Shown: positions 1 to 10,744 of the stretch, piece after piece
Layout of the letters: each line of letters starts with the position of its first letter
How positions within the stretch are numbered: the stretch's first letter is position 1
Assembly (NCBI GenBank): GCA_021307315.1
Contig: JAJSPD010000018.1
Coordinates: 434,001 to 498,000 of the forward strand
From: Bisporella sp. PMI_857
Lineage: Eukaryota > Ascomycota > Leotiomycetes > Helotiales > Helotiaceae
Reading direction: 5' to 3'
DNA length: 64,000 nucleotides
Position numbers and translations under genes: made by a program
The notes under the pieces: model-generated
The model's database searches: none
What the model saw: only the letters and a program-made list of their open reading frames with translations
What the model was told of the DNA's origin: nothing

Positions 1-346
1 AGCAACATCAAAACAACCACACCACCATACAAAAAACGCAAAAACAACCCGAAAAAGCAAACGCCAATAACTCCCCCAGAACCCACGGGCTCACAATGGA
101 GTATGTACAATAAAACTAATACAAAAAATGATGCACATTATAAGACAAAGGAAAGGATGACACTAAGCCTCCAATAAATGTGAAGGCGATGTACGCTATT
201 TTGGTGATTGTTTAGTGATGCCTGGAAGAATGGGATTTGGGACCACCCGCATCCCATTCTCCCAGGCCTTATTTTCAAGTTTTTTTTGGCGAGGGCCGGT
301 AAGGGCCCTCTATTGGGGGATGTAAGAACGAAAGGGGGTGACTTAC

Positions 347-1207
347 CTATTCTTCGTCCATGGTTCCGTGTTCCAGGCAGTGGAGATGCCGGAGGGCCAG
401 CGCCTTGTACTCCTCGTAGGCCACGTTGTCCAGCTCCTGGAGGTCGATATCCGGGAAGTCTCCAGCATGCTCCCAGTTCCAGCCGCCAGCGGCAAAGCTG
501 GCGACGCAGGAGGAGCATCGGTCGGGTGGAGCCTCTCCAGCAGGGAAGTCGCCAGGGACCGAAGGACGAACGTAGACCCCGTCCTCGCGAACCAGGTATT
601 TCCTGTGTTCGCTGCCAATGAGCCGACGAGACCCTGGTCGATGTGGTCGGCATCCCGAAGAAAAGCCTTCCTTATCTCCCAGGGTCTCCACAGGAAAGAA
701 CCTGACCCTCGACACAGTCTTGGTTAGGTGCATGAAATGCACCCGTTTCCTCGAAGACTGGCCGTTGGCGGGCCGCAGGCAGGATTTCCGGGGTGGCCCA
801 GAGAGCGCCAGCTTCAACGAGGCGGCGCTCACGTCCGGCAATCCGGAGTTCTGAGGCGTCGCCTTAACCGGAAATCCAGGGGCCTGTCCAGTGAGGGCCA
901 GTATCCTGGAAAACTCGCTGAGGTCCGGCAACCCGGAGTTCTCAGGAGTGGCCAGTGGCTCCGGAAGGGTCCCGAGGCCAGATCCATCGGCGACGGCTCC
1001 AGATGGCTCAGCGGGGGGACTGGCCATCTGGGGTCGCTGGAAAAGGCGCCTTCCAGGGATCCGGACGTAGGATGGCCGGGTCCATTGAGGCGACTGTGGC
1101 CGATCCAGTTCCAGAACGGCCAGAGAACTTGGGAGAGGGTTAGTGGAACACTGCTTACCGCCGTGTCCCTTCCACCACGCACCCCTGATCTGTGGGATGT
1201 TAGCCAA
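347..1207 (-). CDS. Hypothetical protein with two imperfect internal repeats
   Basis: Open reading frame of 286 codons; I do not recognise the family. Two adjacent imperfect repeats of about 25 residues share the core NSGLPD followed by an LAL motif (LALTG, then LALSG). A basic stretch KSCLRP...RKRVHF and a later VSRVRFF resemble RVxF-type docking motifs, which is only a resemblance. The C-terminal third is richer in W, C, H and acidic residues and ends MDEE. The stop codon TAG lies directly against a consensus donor (AG/GTAAGT), so the 3' UTR may contain an intron. The start is uncertain: the minus-strand sequence just upstream of the first codons contains CTAAC...CACAG, a plausible 3' splice site, so the real N-terminus may lie in an earlier exon. 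The length and repeats favour a real gene. Confidence 0.5.
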   Translation of the reverse strand: MANIPQIRGAWWKGHGGKQCSTNPLPSSLAVLELDRPQSPQWTRPSYVRIPGRRLFQRPQMASPPAEPSGAVADGSGLGTLPEPLATPENSGLPDLSEFSRILALTGQAPGFPVKATPQNSGLPDVSAASLKLALSGPPRKSCLRPANGQSSRKRVHFMHLTKTVSRVRFFPVETLGDKEGFSSGCRPHRPGSRRLIGSEHRKYLVREDGVYVRPSVPGDFPAGEAPPDRCSSCVASFAAGGWNWEHAGDFPDIDLQELDNVAYEEYKALALRHLHCLEHGTMDEE

Positions 1208-1277
1208 TCGCCATTAGAAGTGGTGCAAGCTAAGCAAGCGTAGGACGAAAGAAAACGGTGCTACTGATTCTGACATA

Positions 1278-1450
1278 ATGAAAGACGACGAGCGTGAAAA
1301 CAACGAACATAGCGACAACGAACATAGCTACGGTGAGCATGAAGACGACGAGCAATAGCGAAAACGAGCATAGAGACGACAAGCATAAAAGATAATAAAC
1401 ATAACGACGATGACATAGCGACGATGAGTACTTTGACAACGATGAGCACA
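1278..1450 (+). repeat. Degenerate 15-bp minisatellite
   Basis: About ten diverged copies of a 15-bp unit close to GARCATAGCGACRAC run through this stretch, several differing by 1-bp indels. Read on the plus strand, part of it encodes EHSDN-like pentapeptides from the ATG at 1278, closed by a TAG near 1358 where one unit is 16 bp long. It may be non-coding, or the remains of a coding repeat. Confidence 0.7.
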
Positions 1451-1530
1451 TGGCAGAAGCAAAGAGCAAGTTGATGGCACGTGATTTTTATTGTAGCTAA
1501 GCGAGCCTAAAAAGGGGCTAGACGCAACGG

Positions 1531-1977
1531 TCACAAATAGTCAAAGTCCCCTCCAAATGATGACGATGAATCAACACCCGGCAATTGAGTCACTTCCTCA
1601 ACAAACTTGTTCCCAAAGAAAAGGCTACGCAATGCGTGAAGCAAATCCGTCCTGGAAAAATGAGCTGAAGCGCTGGCAACAGCTGGCATCTTACAGACGA
1701 CAGACTTCGCCAAAATCGCGGGCAGCAGGGGACATGGAGAAGCAGACTACCACGATCCACTAGGATGCGTCAAGCTTGCACTCGCAGTCACGCTGAGCAG
1801 ACGCGCTCGCAGTCAATCCAGGTGCGGTGTGATCAGCATTCATAACATCAGCGACGATGAAAAGAAAGTGCTTACCCTCTCAATGTGATGCCGAACACTG
1901 TCAGCGACTCTGGAAAGCTTGTCGGAGCCAGAGCCGGTGACAGCGATCGAACGGATTGGAATTCGAGAAGCAGGCAT
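1531..1977 (-). CDS. Small uncharacterised two-exon protein (tentative)
   Basis: Proposed exons on the minus strand are 1977-1876 and 1746-1531. Exon 1 encodes 34 residues beginning MPASRIPIRS and ends exactly at a codon boundary followed by GTAAGC. The downstream reading frame (containing FSRTDLLHALRSLFFG and ending GGDFDYL) can be joined in phase through a GTAG acceptor at 1747-1748, giving about 105 residues; a second in-phase acceptor at 1690 would give about 86. The phase match between two independent coding-like stretches is the main support. The product is small, has no membrane segment, and belongs to no family I can name. The longer upstream frame to 2142 is hydrophobic, lacks a clear rationale, and is probably 5' UTR. 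Confidence 0.45.
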
Positions 1978-3644
1978 CGTGTTGACGACGATGTGCTTAA
2001 AATTAAAGAAGTAAGTAGAAGAATGTCGCTGGTGAGAGCGATAGGGAGGTAAAAGAGTAAGTACGAGTACACTGCTGGTCAGGCAGAGTACAAGAAGCAA
2101 AATAGAATAAAACAGCTCAGCAAGCAAGAACAAGTCAAACAAGCAAAGCGGTCGAGGGAAAAAGAGAAAGAGAAAGGAAAATGGGAGGGAGAGGGGGAAC
2201 CTCTGAATTTATACTCTCTAGAATAGAGTTTTGCTGGTTTGCGGCCTATGTAGATGGGCTGGAAAAAAAAACCGTAAACGGGAAAAGGTGGTCACGATTT
2301 CATGATATGCACGCCAGTCAGGAAACCATTTCATTTAGTTCGCTTTGGGTGATATTGGAAGCTAAAAGTGTTGAATCTGTTGTGGCTAGTGAAAACTTTG
2401 GAAATCACTTGTGCGGGACTATCTCCTTGGGCAGCACTTAGAGGGGATGGGATAAGCTGAAAGAAAGGAGTAATAGAAGTATGTTTGAGTAGTAATATGG
2501 AATAGTAGAAGGTCCATGTTAGAAAGACAGAAGAACGTCTCGGTTCCAAAATAGGAGACCACTGTGAACTTAGCACATGCGAGACTGATTTGAAGTTATC
2601 CCGAGCGGAAGTGTGTGTCAAAGTAATATTAATGCCAGTAGATATATACCGAGATTACTTTGCCTTATGTGCATGCGTAAAACTATCTTGTGCGATACCT
2701 GGAAACATACCCCTTGGTGTAGGAGTGCTGGCGGCTTCGCCTGTCACTGAAGCGCTTGTTCACATGCCCCTCTGCTGATATGCCCCTCTATGTAAAGAAG
2801 TTGACAGAGCTTAATAATGATACCCAGCTGGATTCGTTCCAGGTAATATCCAAAGGCGTATCATATCCCAAAAGGGGAAGTATATGGGGGGGGGGGGGGA
2901 TGATATGCGGGAAGGTGCAGCTTGCTTTATCCTTGGCTGGTTCTTGTCTTGTCATGGTCGTTTCTAGAAAAGGCGGGAACGAAGACAACGTCGAGACTTA
3001 GCCAATGTCGAAAAAATGACGATGTGATACAAGCAGCAGGCAGGGCATCAATGCATGAGATTGAGCGGTGTAATGACAGGCAACATATACCTATATGAGC
3101 AGCGAGGACGGAAATGGAAAGGGCCAAAAGGGGACAATATCTATAATTGACTGCAAATCATTCTAAGCGGTCGGAATGATTGTGATAGATTTAACAAGCG
3201 CAATGAAAGCTAGATATTAAATAGCAAGCTTTTGATACGATATGATAGGGAATGCAAGTTTCTGCAGGCATAAAATGGCCTTCACGTATTTAGTCCTGCG
3301 ACCGAGGACTGTCGTAGTAGGCCTCATATGAGGTTAAGAACAATGCAGTAAACATATGGGCGAAAGGAATGATAAGAGGACGGCGAAAATGATAGACTGA
3401 CGAGAGGTTTCAGAGGATGACAAATTAAGGGACCAAACTAGCAGCTCAACGCCAATAATGCCTGGATCATTGAAGCGCTGAAACATATCGCATTGAATGG
3501 GCAATTACAGAAACTGCTATCTGCAAGTCCTTACCTGCTTCCATACCTATCATACACCTATGGTACACCTCACCAACCTGGTGAATTCCTATGCAAAAAT
3601 TCCCTTTGACCCAACCCTGGATATATATGCCGACATCCCGTCAT
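1978..3644. other. Intergenic, no supported gene
   Basis: Short open frames here are biased oddly and show no domain, splice support or family resemblance. A run of 14 G at 2886-2899 is the only simple repeat. The right part is presumably the 3' flank of the minus-strand PXA-PX gene. Confidence 0.6.
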
Positions 3645-6600
3645 CTAATGCGTGATAGCACGAACGCCTTGCAAAAGCAACCCAAACATTAAACCCCGCG
3701 CAATCTCTTCCTCTTGCACCAGATCGAATATGCGTCCCATCGCAGTCTCCGAGGCTGCTTGTCCCATAACTCCTTTCAATGCCTCTGGCACTGCGTTGGA
3801 AATGAAAAGGCTGCGAGCCTTGATGCGCAGTCGTTCCTTGTCCTCCGATGACATTTCTGGCGGCCATGATTTCTGCTCTTCCTCTGTAGGCAGAGTGTTC
3901 TCTCTAAGTTTGCGGAGGTGGCTTGCAATACCAGCGTCCGAAGTGTTAGAAGCAATGATGGATTCTTGTATCAGTGATTGAATAGAAGACAATGAAGGAT
4001 TCCCGGGACGAAGAAGAAATTGCTTTGCGGCTGTTAGAAGCGTTCGGCGAATGTTCCACGCCGAAGATAGAGTATATAGTTCGTTGATTACAGCAAACAT
4101 AAGTTCTACTGCTACGCGTGTCTCCGGCTCTGTGAGAGGTGTGTTGTCACGTAGAAGTCGACGAGGAGTTATTTGGTTTGCTTGTTCTGAAGGCCGTCTC
4201 GGTATAGACAAAGAAGGTCGTCCCTGTGATGGCGCAGTGCTTGTTGAAGTGCGTGGTGCTATCTCCGATCGAATGCTGGCAGCTCCATCTTCAGGAACTT
4301 GATACCAATCATCTGGCATGTCTGAGGGCGGAGGAGGAAGAGTAAACCTTTCCATGCTTCCGTTTAGAGGAGATGCTAATGGTGTTCCTCTCCTTGATGG
4401 CGGGGCTTGGCTGGGATCGCGCGAATTAGCTGTGCTTCTACGTCCTAGGCTTAGTGATGATCTTGTTGAGGCTGCGCTGTATTCTCGTTCACTCTCGTCG
4501 GGATTGCAGCTTGGGCGCCGCTCCATCGGCTGGATTTTAGAGGGCTGCGTATGAATGATAGGCGTCGTACGGAGAGAGTCTTCTGAAGCCCTTCCTCTTC
4601 GAGAGCCACTTAGGGAAACATTGCTGTCCATTCTAGGTAGAGTTGATGTGGAGGATCGTCCAGCATAATGCATGCCAATGTTAGAGGAGCTAGAATTTGT
4701 CACATTATGCCCATTGACTGGTGTTGGCGGCTTTTGCTGCTGAGGCACTGGAGTGGGAAGTGGTGGTGCTTGTTTTTTCTGACCCAAGTTTCCGATGTTA
4801 CTGAAGACGCCACTAATTCCTGTCCCGATGACCTTTCCACCATCCGCGACGCCCTTGGGAGCGCTTGCAAGTACGTCAAGCATTCCTTTCCCCATGCTTT
4901 CAAATGCCGACGGGGTAGGCCAGCCAAACCCCGTCTTCTCCTTTGCATATGCCGCCTGCCCTTGATCCTTTTCAAGAAAACGTTTCATACCTTCGCTCTC
5001 TGCAAGTGGTTGAAACCAACATGCATCTCGTAGATATCTCTCTAATTCACCACGTAACGAAGATTTAGTGTGCTCTTTCCACTTTGGCAATTCTTGGTGC
5101 TGTTCTGTAAATGCAGTAACTCCAGATATCTGTGCAATGCGTCTAAGGACCTCATGTAATGTCTCAAAATCCGAGTATTTTCGTACAATCATCCAGCCTG
5201 GATGCTGATCAGATTTAGGTTCTATTTGTACCAGAATATCGCCATTAGGTTTATTGCGAATCTTCCCTTTCTCCATAGGTGTAGAATCGTCAAATATTAT
5301 GATATTGGCATTATGAAGAGTGAGAGATACTGTTTGGCGCCGGGGCATATTTGGTTGAGGGAGTATTTGATCAAAATTCGTAAAAGGAGCATGACTTGTA
5401 GATGTGGTGACCGTGCTCGTTTGCACAGATTTTGGAGATTGTGGCTGGCTAGCGGGAGGAGAAGGGGATTGTGTGGTAGTGTTAGAGGCAGTCGCGTCGT
5501 CATTGTTAGTCCAGCTGGGCGTGCTCAAGCCAACAGATGACTTTGGCTCAGTTGCTGTGGTGGTGGCCTTCGGAGCATGCTTTACAGCATCAACATGGGA
5601 AGCTCCATCGAGATTGGCGAAGGTCTCTGCTTTCGGCAATACTGCCATCCCGTTGGTCGTTACTGGGCTCTCTGCTTTAGGGAGAATTGGTATCCCAATG
5701 GGTTTGACGGGACTTTCTGCTTTCTTCTTCTCTTCTTCGGCAATCATTAAAGAAAGCCTTCTAGCTTCTTCCATTGCCTCTTCCATTGCCTCTTCGGCTT
5801 TACTCAAGCGTTTTTTGTGTCTTTTCTCTTCTTGTCTCGCAATATGAGATTTCGACGGTTTTGCGACTCCCATATTTCCGAGATTGCCATCTATCGCATC
5901 AATATTCGAGGCGTCGTTGGCAGCTCCCATACCCGCATCTATAGCTTGACTTATATCAGGCTCACCCGACTCAAGTAGATAGACTATCCAGCCGTTTATC
6001 CATTCTGGTTTGGAGCAGCTCTTTAGTGTCATTTCTAGAACAACCCCAGCAAGTATCTCCCTTAAGAACGTCCTCGCCGCATCACACTCGAAAGCTGGCT
6101 TGTCAAGGAAATTCTGCAAGATATCCTCTGCGATTATGGTGAACTTTTTCGACTGTTGCCTTTTATCAAGGACATTCGCGAGGTTTGACCCAGGATTTTC
6201 CGCCAAATAAGTATGCACCGCTTCGGCAGGGGTCATATTCGTTCCTTGAACCACTGACATCGCACTCGATAGTTCATTCAGGAAGACAATGATTATAGAC
6301 GAAGAGTTGGTGAGGAAATCCAAGAACGCATCGGCTGGTCGTTTCCTGCAGAGGTGATTCGAGACAGCCCATATGAATTTTGTTAGAGTTTGTTTTGTAG
6401 CTGCTGGGAAAGATAGTTCCCTTGGTAAAATTGGATCATACCACCACTTCACGTAATCCCTTATAATCGCATTGACCAATTCATCGAGCGCAGCGGCAGT
6501 CTCTGGGCGGAAGCCCTCGAAGCTATTTCCAACAAAATCCGCTTCGAGTTCCTCATCCTGTTCTTTCACATCTCTCAAGTCCAACAGCCTCTTCACAATA

Positions 6601-6938
6601 TCTATGCTTTTTTCTTTCCGCGCATCATCAATTGATGTGGAATTCGAAACTGAACCCTCCCATGCTGCATGTAGAACGATTCCGCCCAATGCGCCTATCA
6701 GTACTAGTCCAAGTCTCCCTAACACCAAATATGTAGTCGCAGCTAAACCGACCGCAATTCCGCCAATTGTCTCCGGTGAAGCTGTAGATAGGAATCGTAG
6801 TATTTTAGAAGTAAGGTCGTCTATATTAGAATCGGACTTAGAAGATGTCGCAGAAGGTGTAGGTATGTCAGTCGTATCCTTGGCGATAGCAAGGTCATCA
6901 CCACCGCTCTGATTCGAATCTCCGTCAGTTCCGCTCAT
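3645..6938 (-). CDS. PXA-PX-nexin C membrane protein (SNX19/Mdm1-like)
   Basis: Single-exon frame. The start is placed at the ATG at 6938 (MSGTDGD), because the 34 residues before it look like leader translation. In this numbering a strongly hydrophobic segment at about 57-92 should anchor the protein in a membrane. A PXA domain follows at about 149-321 (ALDELVNAIIRDYVKWWYDP). Next comes a Lys/Glu-rich coiled segment with short PKAES-type repeats, then a long Ser/Thr/Pro linker. A PX domain lies at about 530-655 with the RKYSDFETLH core, and a sorting-nexin C-terminal domain at about 935-1092. Proteins of this architecture sit on the ER and bridge to vacuole/endosome or lipid droplets. Yeast Mdm1 also carries an RGS-like domain between PXA and PX, which I do not see here, so the layout is closer to SNX19. 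Transcribed divergently from the PC4/Sub1 gene. Confidence 0.85.
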   Translation of the reverse strand: MSGTDGDSNQSGGDDLAIAKDTTDIPTPSATSSKSDSNIDDLTSKILRFLSTASPETIGGIAVGLAATTYLVLGRLGLVLIGALGGIVLHAAWEGSVSNSTSIDDARKEKSIDIVKRLLDLRDVKEQDEELEADFVGNSFEGFRPETAAALDELVNAIIRDYVKWWYDPILPRELSFPAATKQTLTKFIWAVSNHLCRKRPADAFLDFLTNSSSIIIVFLNELSSAMSVVQGTNMTPAEAVHTYLAENPGSNLANVLDKRQQSKKFTIIAEDILQNFLDKPAFECDAARTFLREILAGVVLEMTLKSCSKPEWINGWIVYLLESGEPDISQAIDAGMGAANDASNIDAIDGNLGNMGVAKPSKSHIARQEEKRHKKRLSKAEEAMEEAMEEARRLSLMIAEEEKKKAESPVKPIGIPILPKAESPVTTNGMAVLPKAETFANLDGASHVDAVKHAPKATTTATEPKSSVGLSTPSWTNNDDATASNTTTQSPSPPASQPQSPKSVQTSTVTTSTSHAPFTNFDQILPQPNMPRRQTVSLTLHNANIIIFDDSTPMEKGKIRNKPNGDILVQIEPKSDQHPGWMIVRKYSDFETLHEVLRRIAQISGVTAFTEQHQELPKWKEHTKSSLRGELERYLRDACWFQPLAESEGMKRFLEKDQGQAAYAKEKTGFGWPTPSAFESMGKGMLDVLASAPKGVADGGKVIGTGISGVFSNIGNLGQKKQAPPLPTPVPQQQKPPTPVNGHNVTNSSSSNIGMHYAGRSSTSTLPRMDSNVSLSGSRRGRASEDSLRTTPIIHTQPSKIQPMERRPSCNPDESEREYSAASTRSSLSLGRRSTANSRDPSQAPPSRRGTPLASPLNGSMERFTLPPPPSDMPDDWYQVPEDGAASIRSEIAPRTSTSTAPSQGRPSLSIPRRPSEQANQITPRRLLRDNTPLTEPETRVAVELMFAVINELYTLSSAWNIRRTLLTAAKQFLLRPGNPSLSSIQSLIQESIIASNTSDAGIASHLRKLRENTLPTEEEQKSWPPEMSSEDKERLRIKARSLFISNAVPEALKGVMGQAASETAMGRIFDLVQEEEIARGLMFGLLLQGVRAITH

Positions 6939-7456
6939 GTCGCTGGCGCATGCTGAGTGATGGTTTGCTCTGTGTACTGGCAATATTAGGTTTGCGCAGC
7001 AAGACTGTGTCAAATTTAGCGGCAAGGAACTGAATACCAAAAAGTTCGAAGAGCAAGTTGTCCTGTCCTAATCTCGCCTCTAACTCAGTGAAACAGTTCG
7101 TCACGGAATCCCACGGACCATCATCAGAAATTATGGACGTGCTGACATTAGAGCCTCAAAAGCGGCCCCCTATTGTCTAAAACAGCATGATTGCCCGTTT
7201 GCCCGACCCCTGTAGATCTTTTGAAAGTCACGTTCTCCCGCGTCATCGCGACCTCCCTTCAGCTACTTAAATATTTCCAACGTGTATACAAACAATATTC
7301 AACTAGGTGCATGCGAGGCAAAACCCCCTTCTTTCTGCCTGTATACATCACTAAGAAAGGTATATTAGATTCCTTCATTACCCCGGCTCCGACTAATTAA
7401 ATTGCCTGCTAGACTGTCAAACCAATCCCCCCCCCCGCTTCACCCATATAAGGACA
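6939..7456. promoter_or_regulatory. Divergent promoter region between PXA-PX gene and PC4/Sub1
   Basis: About 518 bp separate the two divergent start codons. A C-run followed by a CATATAAGG sequence lies only about 10-25 bp before the PC4 ATG. No defined operator is recognisable. Confidence 0.4.
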
Positions 7457-8199
7457 ATGGCCAAAACGAAGCGTCCCATTGAGGACGTCGATGAAGACTC
7501 CGATGATGGATTCGTAGTTAATGATGATGGCAAGGCTCCTAAGACGAAGAAAACCAAGAATGCGGTGGCCAAAAGCGGTAGCAGGTCCACATCCAACGAC
7601 TTCTGGAGTGCAAGTCTTTTCGCTCTTGCAAGAAGTAGCACGTAGCTAAAAATTATGTTAGTTATCCCGAGGTCGCCAGCCAAGACGAGTCAATATCTCT
7701 GAGTTCAAGAACACGCAAATGGTCAACATCCGCGAGTATTATGAGAAGAACGACGAGTATCTTCCAGGAAAGAAGGTACGTTATACACGAACTTACTGAG
7801 CGCGCGCAGAATGGTGGCGCTGATGGTATATCGCATAGGGCATATCTTTGACAATCGATCAATATAAAGCTTTCTTGAAGGCGATCCCAGAGGTAAGGAG
7901 CCCTAAGTCTAAGGTTTGGACCTACGTCTCTGACTTGCCAAGATCAATTCAAGCTTGAAAAAGCAAGGTATAAATGTCGATGCCGTTTCTAATGATGAAG
8001 AGGAAGAGGAAGAGCCCAAGGAGAACATCAAGAAAACATCAAAGGCCAAAAAGGAGTCTAAGGCTAATTTCGAGTCGACTGATGATGAAGAGTGAGTGTT
8101 TGTTGCTATTCTGAGTATGTTGTGAATGAATTGACAATTCCTATAACATTTTCTTTTCTCGCGCTATGCTGCTTGCTAACCTTAAGCAGGGCTGTGTGA
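7457..8199 (+). CDS. sub1: Transcriptional coactivator p15 (PC4)/Sub1
   Basis: Five proposed exons: 7457-7609, 7662-7775, 7839-7892, 7943-8091 and 8190-8199, giving about 159 residues. The acidic/Lys-rich N-terminus is followed by the PC4 single-stranded-DNA-binding core: NDFW, then RRVNISEFKN, MVNIREYYEKN, LPGKKGISLTIDQYKAFLKAIP and SSLKKQGINVDA. PC4/Sub1 binds ssDNA and general factors and stimulates RNA polymerase II initiation. Introns 2-4 have GT-AG ends and good branch points; the last (8092-8189) only changes the C-terminal few residues (ending DDEEAV). Intron 1 appears to use a GC donor (GCAAGT at 7610), because this keeps the family LS after FW. GT-AG alternatives that start at 7608 or 7614 and end at 7671 also keep frame but fit the family less well. 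Confidence 0.85.
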
Positions 8200-10110
8200 A
8201 TGATTGTTTGATGTACATTTGTGATTATTAGCACGGCGTTTGGTATTCAATAGTGGTGTTCTAGTATCTTGTTCATGTTTCGCGTTGCACGGCTAAATAG
8301 TGAGAGATGGGCGGTTAGTGGTTCTTTGCTGACGAAGAACAGAGGTTGGTACATCGGGAGGACAGTAGCCTAATCTATAATTCACTGAAGCTTGGGATGC
8401 CATGCTAGTATATCAAGCATACAACAGCTGGCGCAAGCCATGATTAGTTCTGGGATATATGAAGGTTCTGTATCGTCCTCGTCTTTGCTTTTTTCCTCTA
8501 TCCGGTTGTCTTAGCATTCCAGGCAGGTGCTCATCGCGTTGAGTAATCCTCAACTTCAAATTTCACCTACAATGCGACATTGTCCGTTTCGTTCCAAAAT
8601 GAGATTATGAGATAGAGTCCAGGGAGCACGGGTTGGGATCCAAAAAGCTTATAGCCTCCATGTTGCATAGTCCCAGCTAGTCGTGGGGTCCATTAAAATT
8701 CTCAAGATTTATTTGGCTTTCTTCATTTCATGCTTAGCCCAAGAACATTCAATGGAACAGCAAAGTACGGGAAAACGGATGTAGGACACATTGCTGCCTT
8801 GAAAACAGGGCACGTGGGAGAATAATAAGCCATTTCGCTCTTTACGATGATGAGGTAGCAGCAAGGGAAGTCAACGTGTCCTTACATCAAGAATTAATAT
8901 CTGACTGGATGTCCCCTCTGCTTATTGCTCGTAATAAAGCGTAAAGACTTTATTGGCTTTTTGCTGCAATCTTGAAATCAGCACACCACTGCCTAATGCT
9001 CATTTCTTTTGTCCTCACCGCCGTGTCTCCACAGTCTATCGATTCTTGATAAACGAAGTAAACACATTTCTTAGCTCAGGTGATAGTAAAGAGAGGATTT
9101 GATGAAGTCGCAAAAATAGGTGCACGTGTACAAAGTTCCAGCTCTCCGTTTTTCCATGTTGTGGGGGCGCTTGGTAGAAGAGGTTGTTGAGATGGTGGGC
9201 CGACGCTCACTCATCACGCGGGTACCTGCAAAAACGGTCTGGGTGGTATTGGGGCTTATGGTATTCTGAGAAAAGAGTGAAACGTGGACGAGTCACAGCG
9301 ATGGTGCTTCACACGCCCACTCCCTTCAGACGCGCCTGTTTTTTTGATAGATTGAGTTCGTGTTCAAAACTTCCCTTCAAGGTAATTCCGGGGCTCATAT
9401 ATGGAGAGCGATGACTGTACATACATGCTGTCGGAGATTCATCAGGTTACAGTAAAAAAGGAAGCACGGTCAGGAATAAACGGATGCATGGCATGGCATG
9501 TTTGTGATGTCGTATACGCTGCTCATTTGTCCTCCTGAATGATGTAAACCACTTGTCAGGCTGTGAGTCGAGGAGCAAGGCTTCGAGCCACCTTTCCATC
9601 TCTATTTAGTCTATTCCCCAACCATGACGACTACGACTGTGTTTCCACAAACCTATTATCCCCGAGAATGCGCTGTTATGCGTGGCACAGCGATACACGA
9701 GAGGAAAAACGAATAGTAGAATGTGTTTGACGAAAGCACCCTTAAAAACCTATGATACCAGTTTTAGGAGTGCAGATATTCGATCAACTGACCAGAATGG
9801 AGGGTGCGGTGCAGACAAGCCACCTGTGGCAGAGAGATCATCTAAGATCGTCTTATGGATTTGCTGGGACCGAGGTTTGTCCCATCCATTAGCCATGCAC
9901 GTCGTGAAGTTCTCCCGCCATTTCGTCACCAGTTTTATTAGGTCGAATGATGCCTGTAGCCTTATGGAAGTTAGCGTAGGCTCTGTGGACTCCTCTCACC
10001 CACCATACCGTGAGGGGGGGAACAGTCACTGTACATACAATAGAGGGTTGAAAAGACATGGACGGCGTAATTAATAATATGTGAAGGGATGATATAGGGT
10101 AAAGAAGCGG

Positions 10111-10140
10111 GGGAGGAGGAGGAGGAGGAGGAGGAGGAGG
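10111..10140 (+). repeat. GGA microsatellite
   Basis: About ten consecutive GGA/GAG triplets. Confidence 0.9.
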
Positions 10141-10722
10141 GGCGAGGGGCAAGATGAGAGGCACAAACGCAGCAAAACGGAGTCGTAAAAGAAAGGGAAG
10201 AAAAAAAAAAGGTTCATGGGCTTGACTTTGACGTATGGAATGAACACGGCAGCCACCAAGAAAGAAACGAATAACATCTGATCCAAACCCAGCTTCAGAT
10301 TAGTCAAAGTGTTGTAATTCTTCCCCTCATTACCACTACATTCCAATCCAATCCAATCCATTCCATTACAGATACACTACAGTCAGAGTTGGTACTCTTT
10401 TCCAAGGTTAAACCTACACGGGCATCCCTGAGAGTCCTCAACCATCTTTTTCACCGACCATCTCGCGGAAGGGAAGCCGGCACTACCACAAAATACGGTA
10501 CAGCACTAACTGTCACTTGCCGGCCTGTCAACCGCCCCCCGGCGGCCCTGAAAGCAAAACGATAAAACACTCAACAGCGAGCCGGGCTGCCGAACAGCAC
10601 ACTTTTTTTCATCGATTGCTAGGGGGTGGGGGGGAGAGAAGCCAGTCAGTCACCGGCAATGTTGTACTTAATGGTAATCTGATGAATGTAGATATTGGGA
10701 AAGAAAGAGGCCTGTTTTAATT

Positions 10723-10744
10723 AATCAATCAATCAATCAATCAT
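10723..10744 (+). repeat. AATC tetranucleotide microsatellite
   Basis: About five tandem copies of AATC. Confidence 0.9.

Noticed and set aside
1230..1534. Minus-strand hydrophobic frames over the minisatellite
   Set aside because: They are by-products of the 15-bp repeat read on the opposite strand.
9682..10074. 130-codon plus-strand frame
   Set aside because: Its composition is not protein-like; no domain, splice support or family resemblance.
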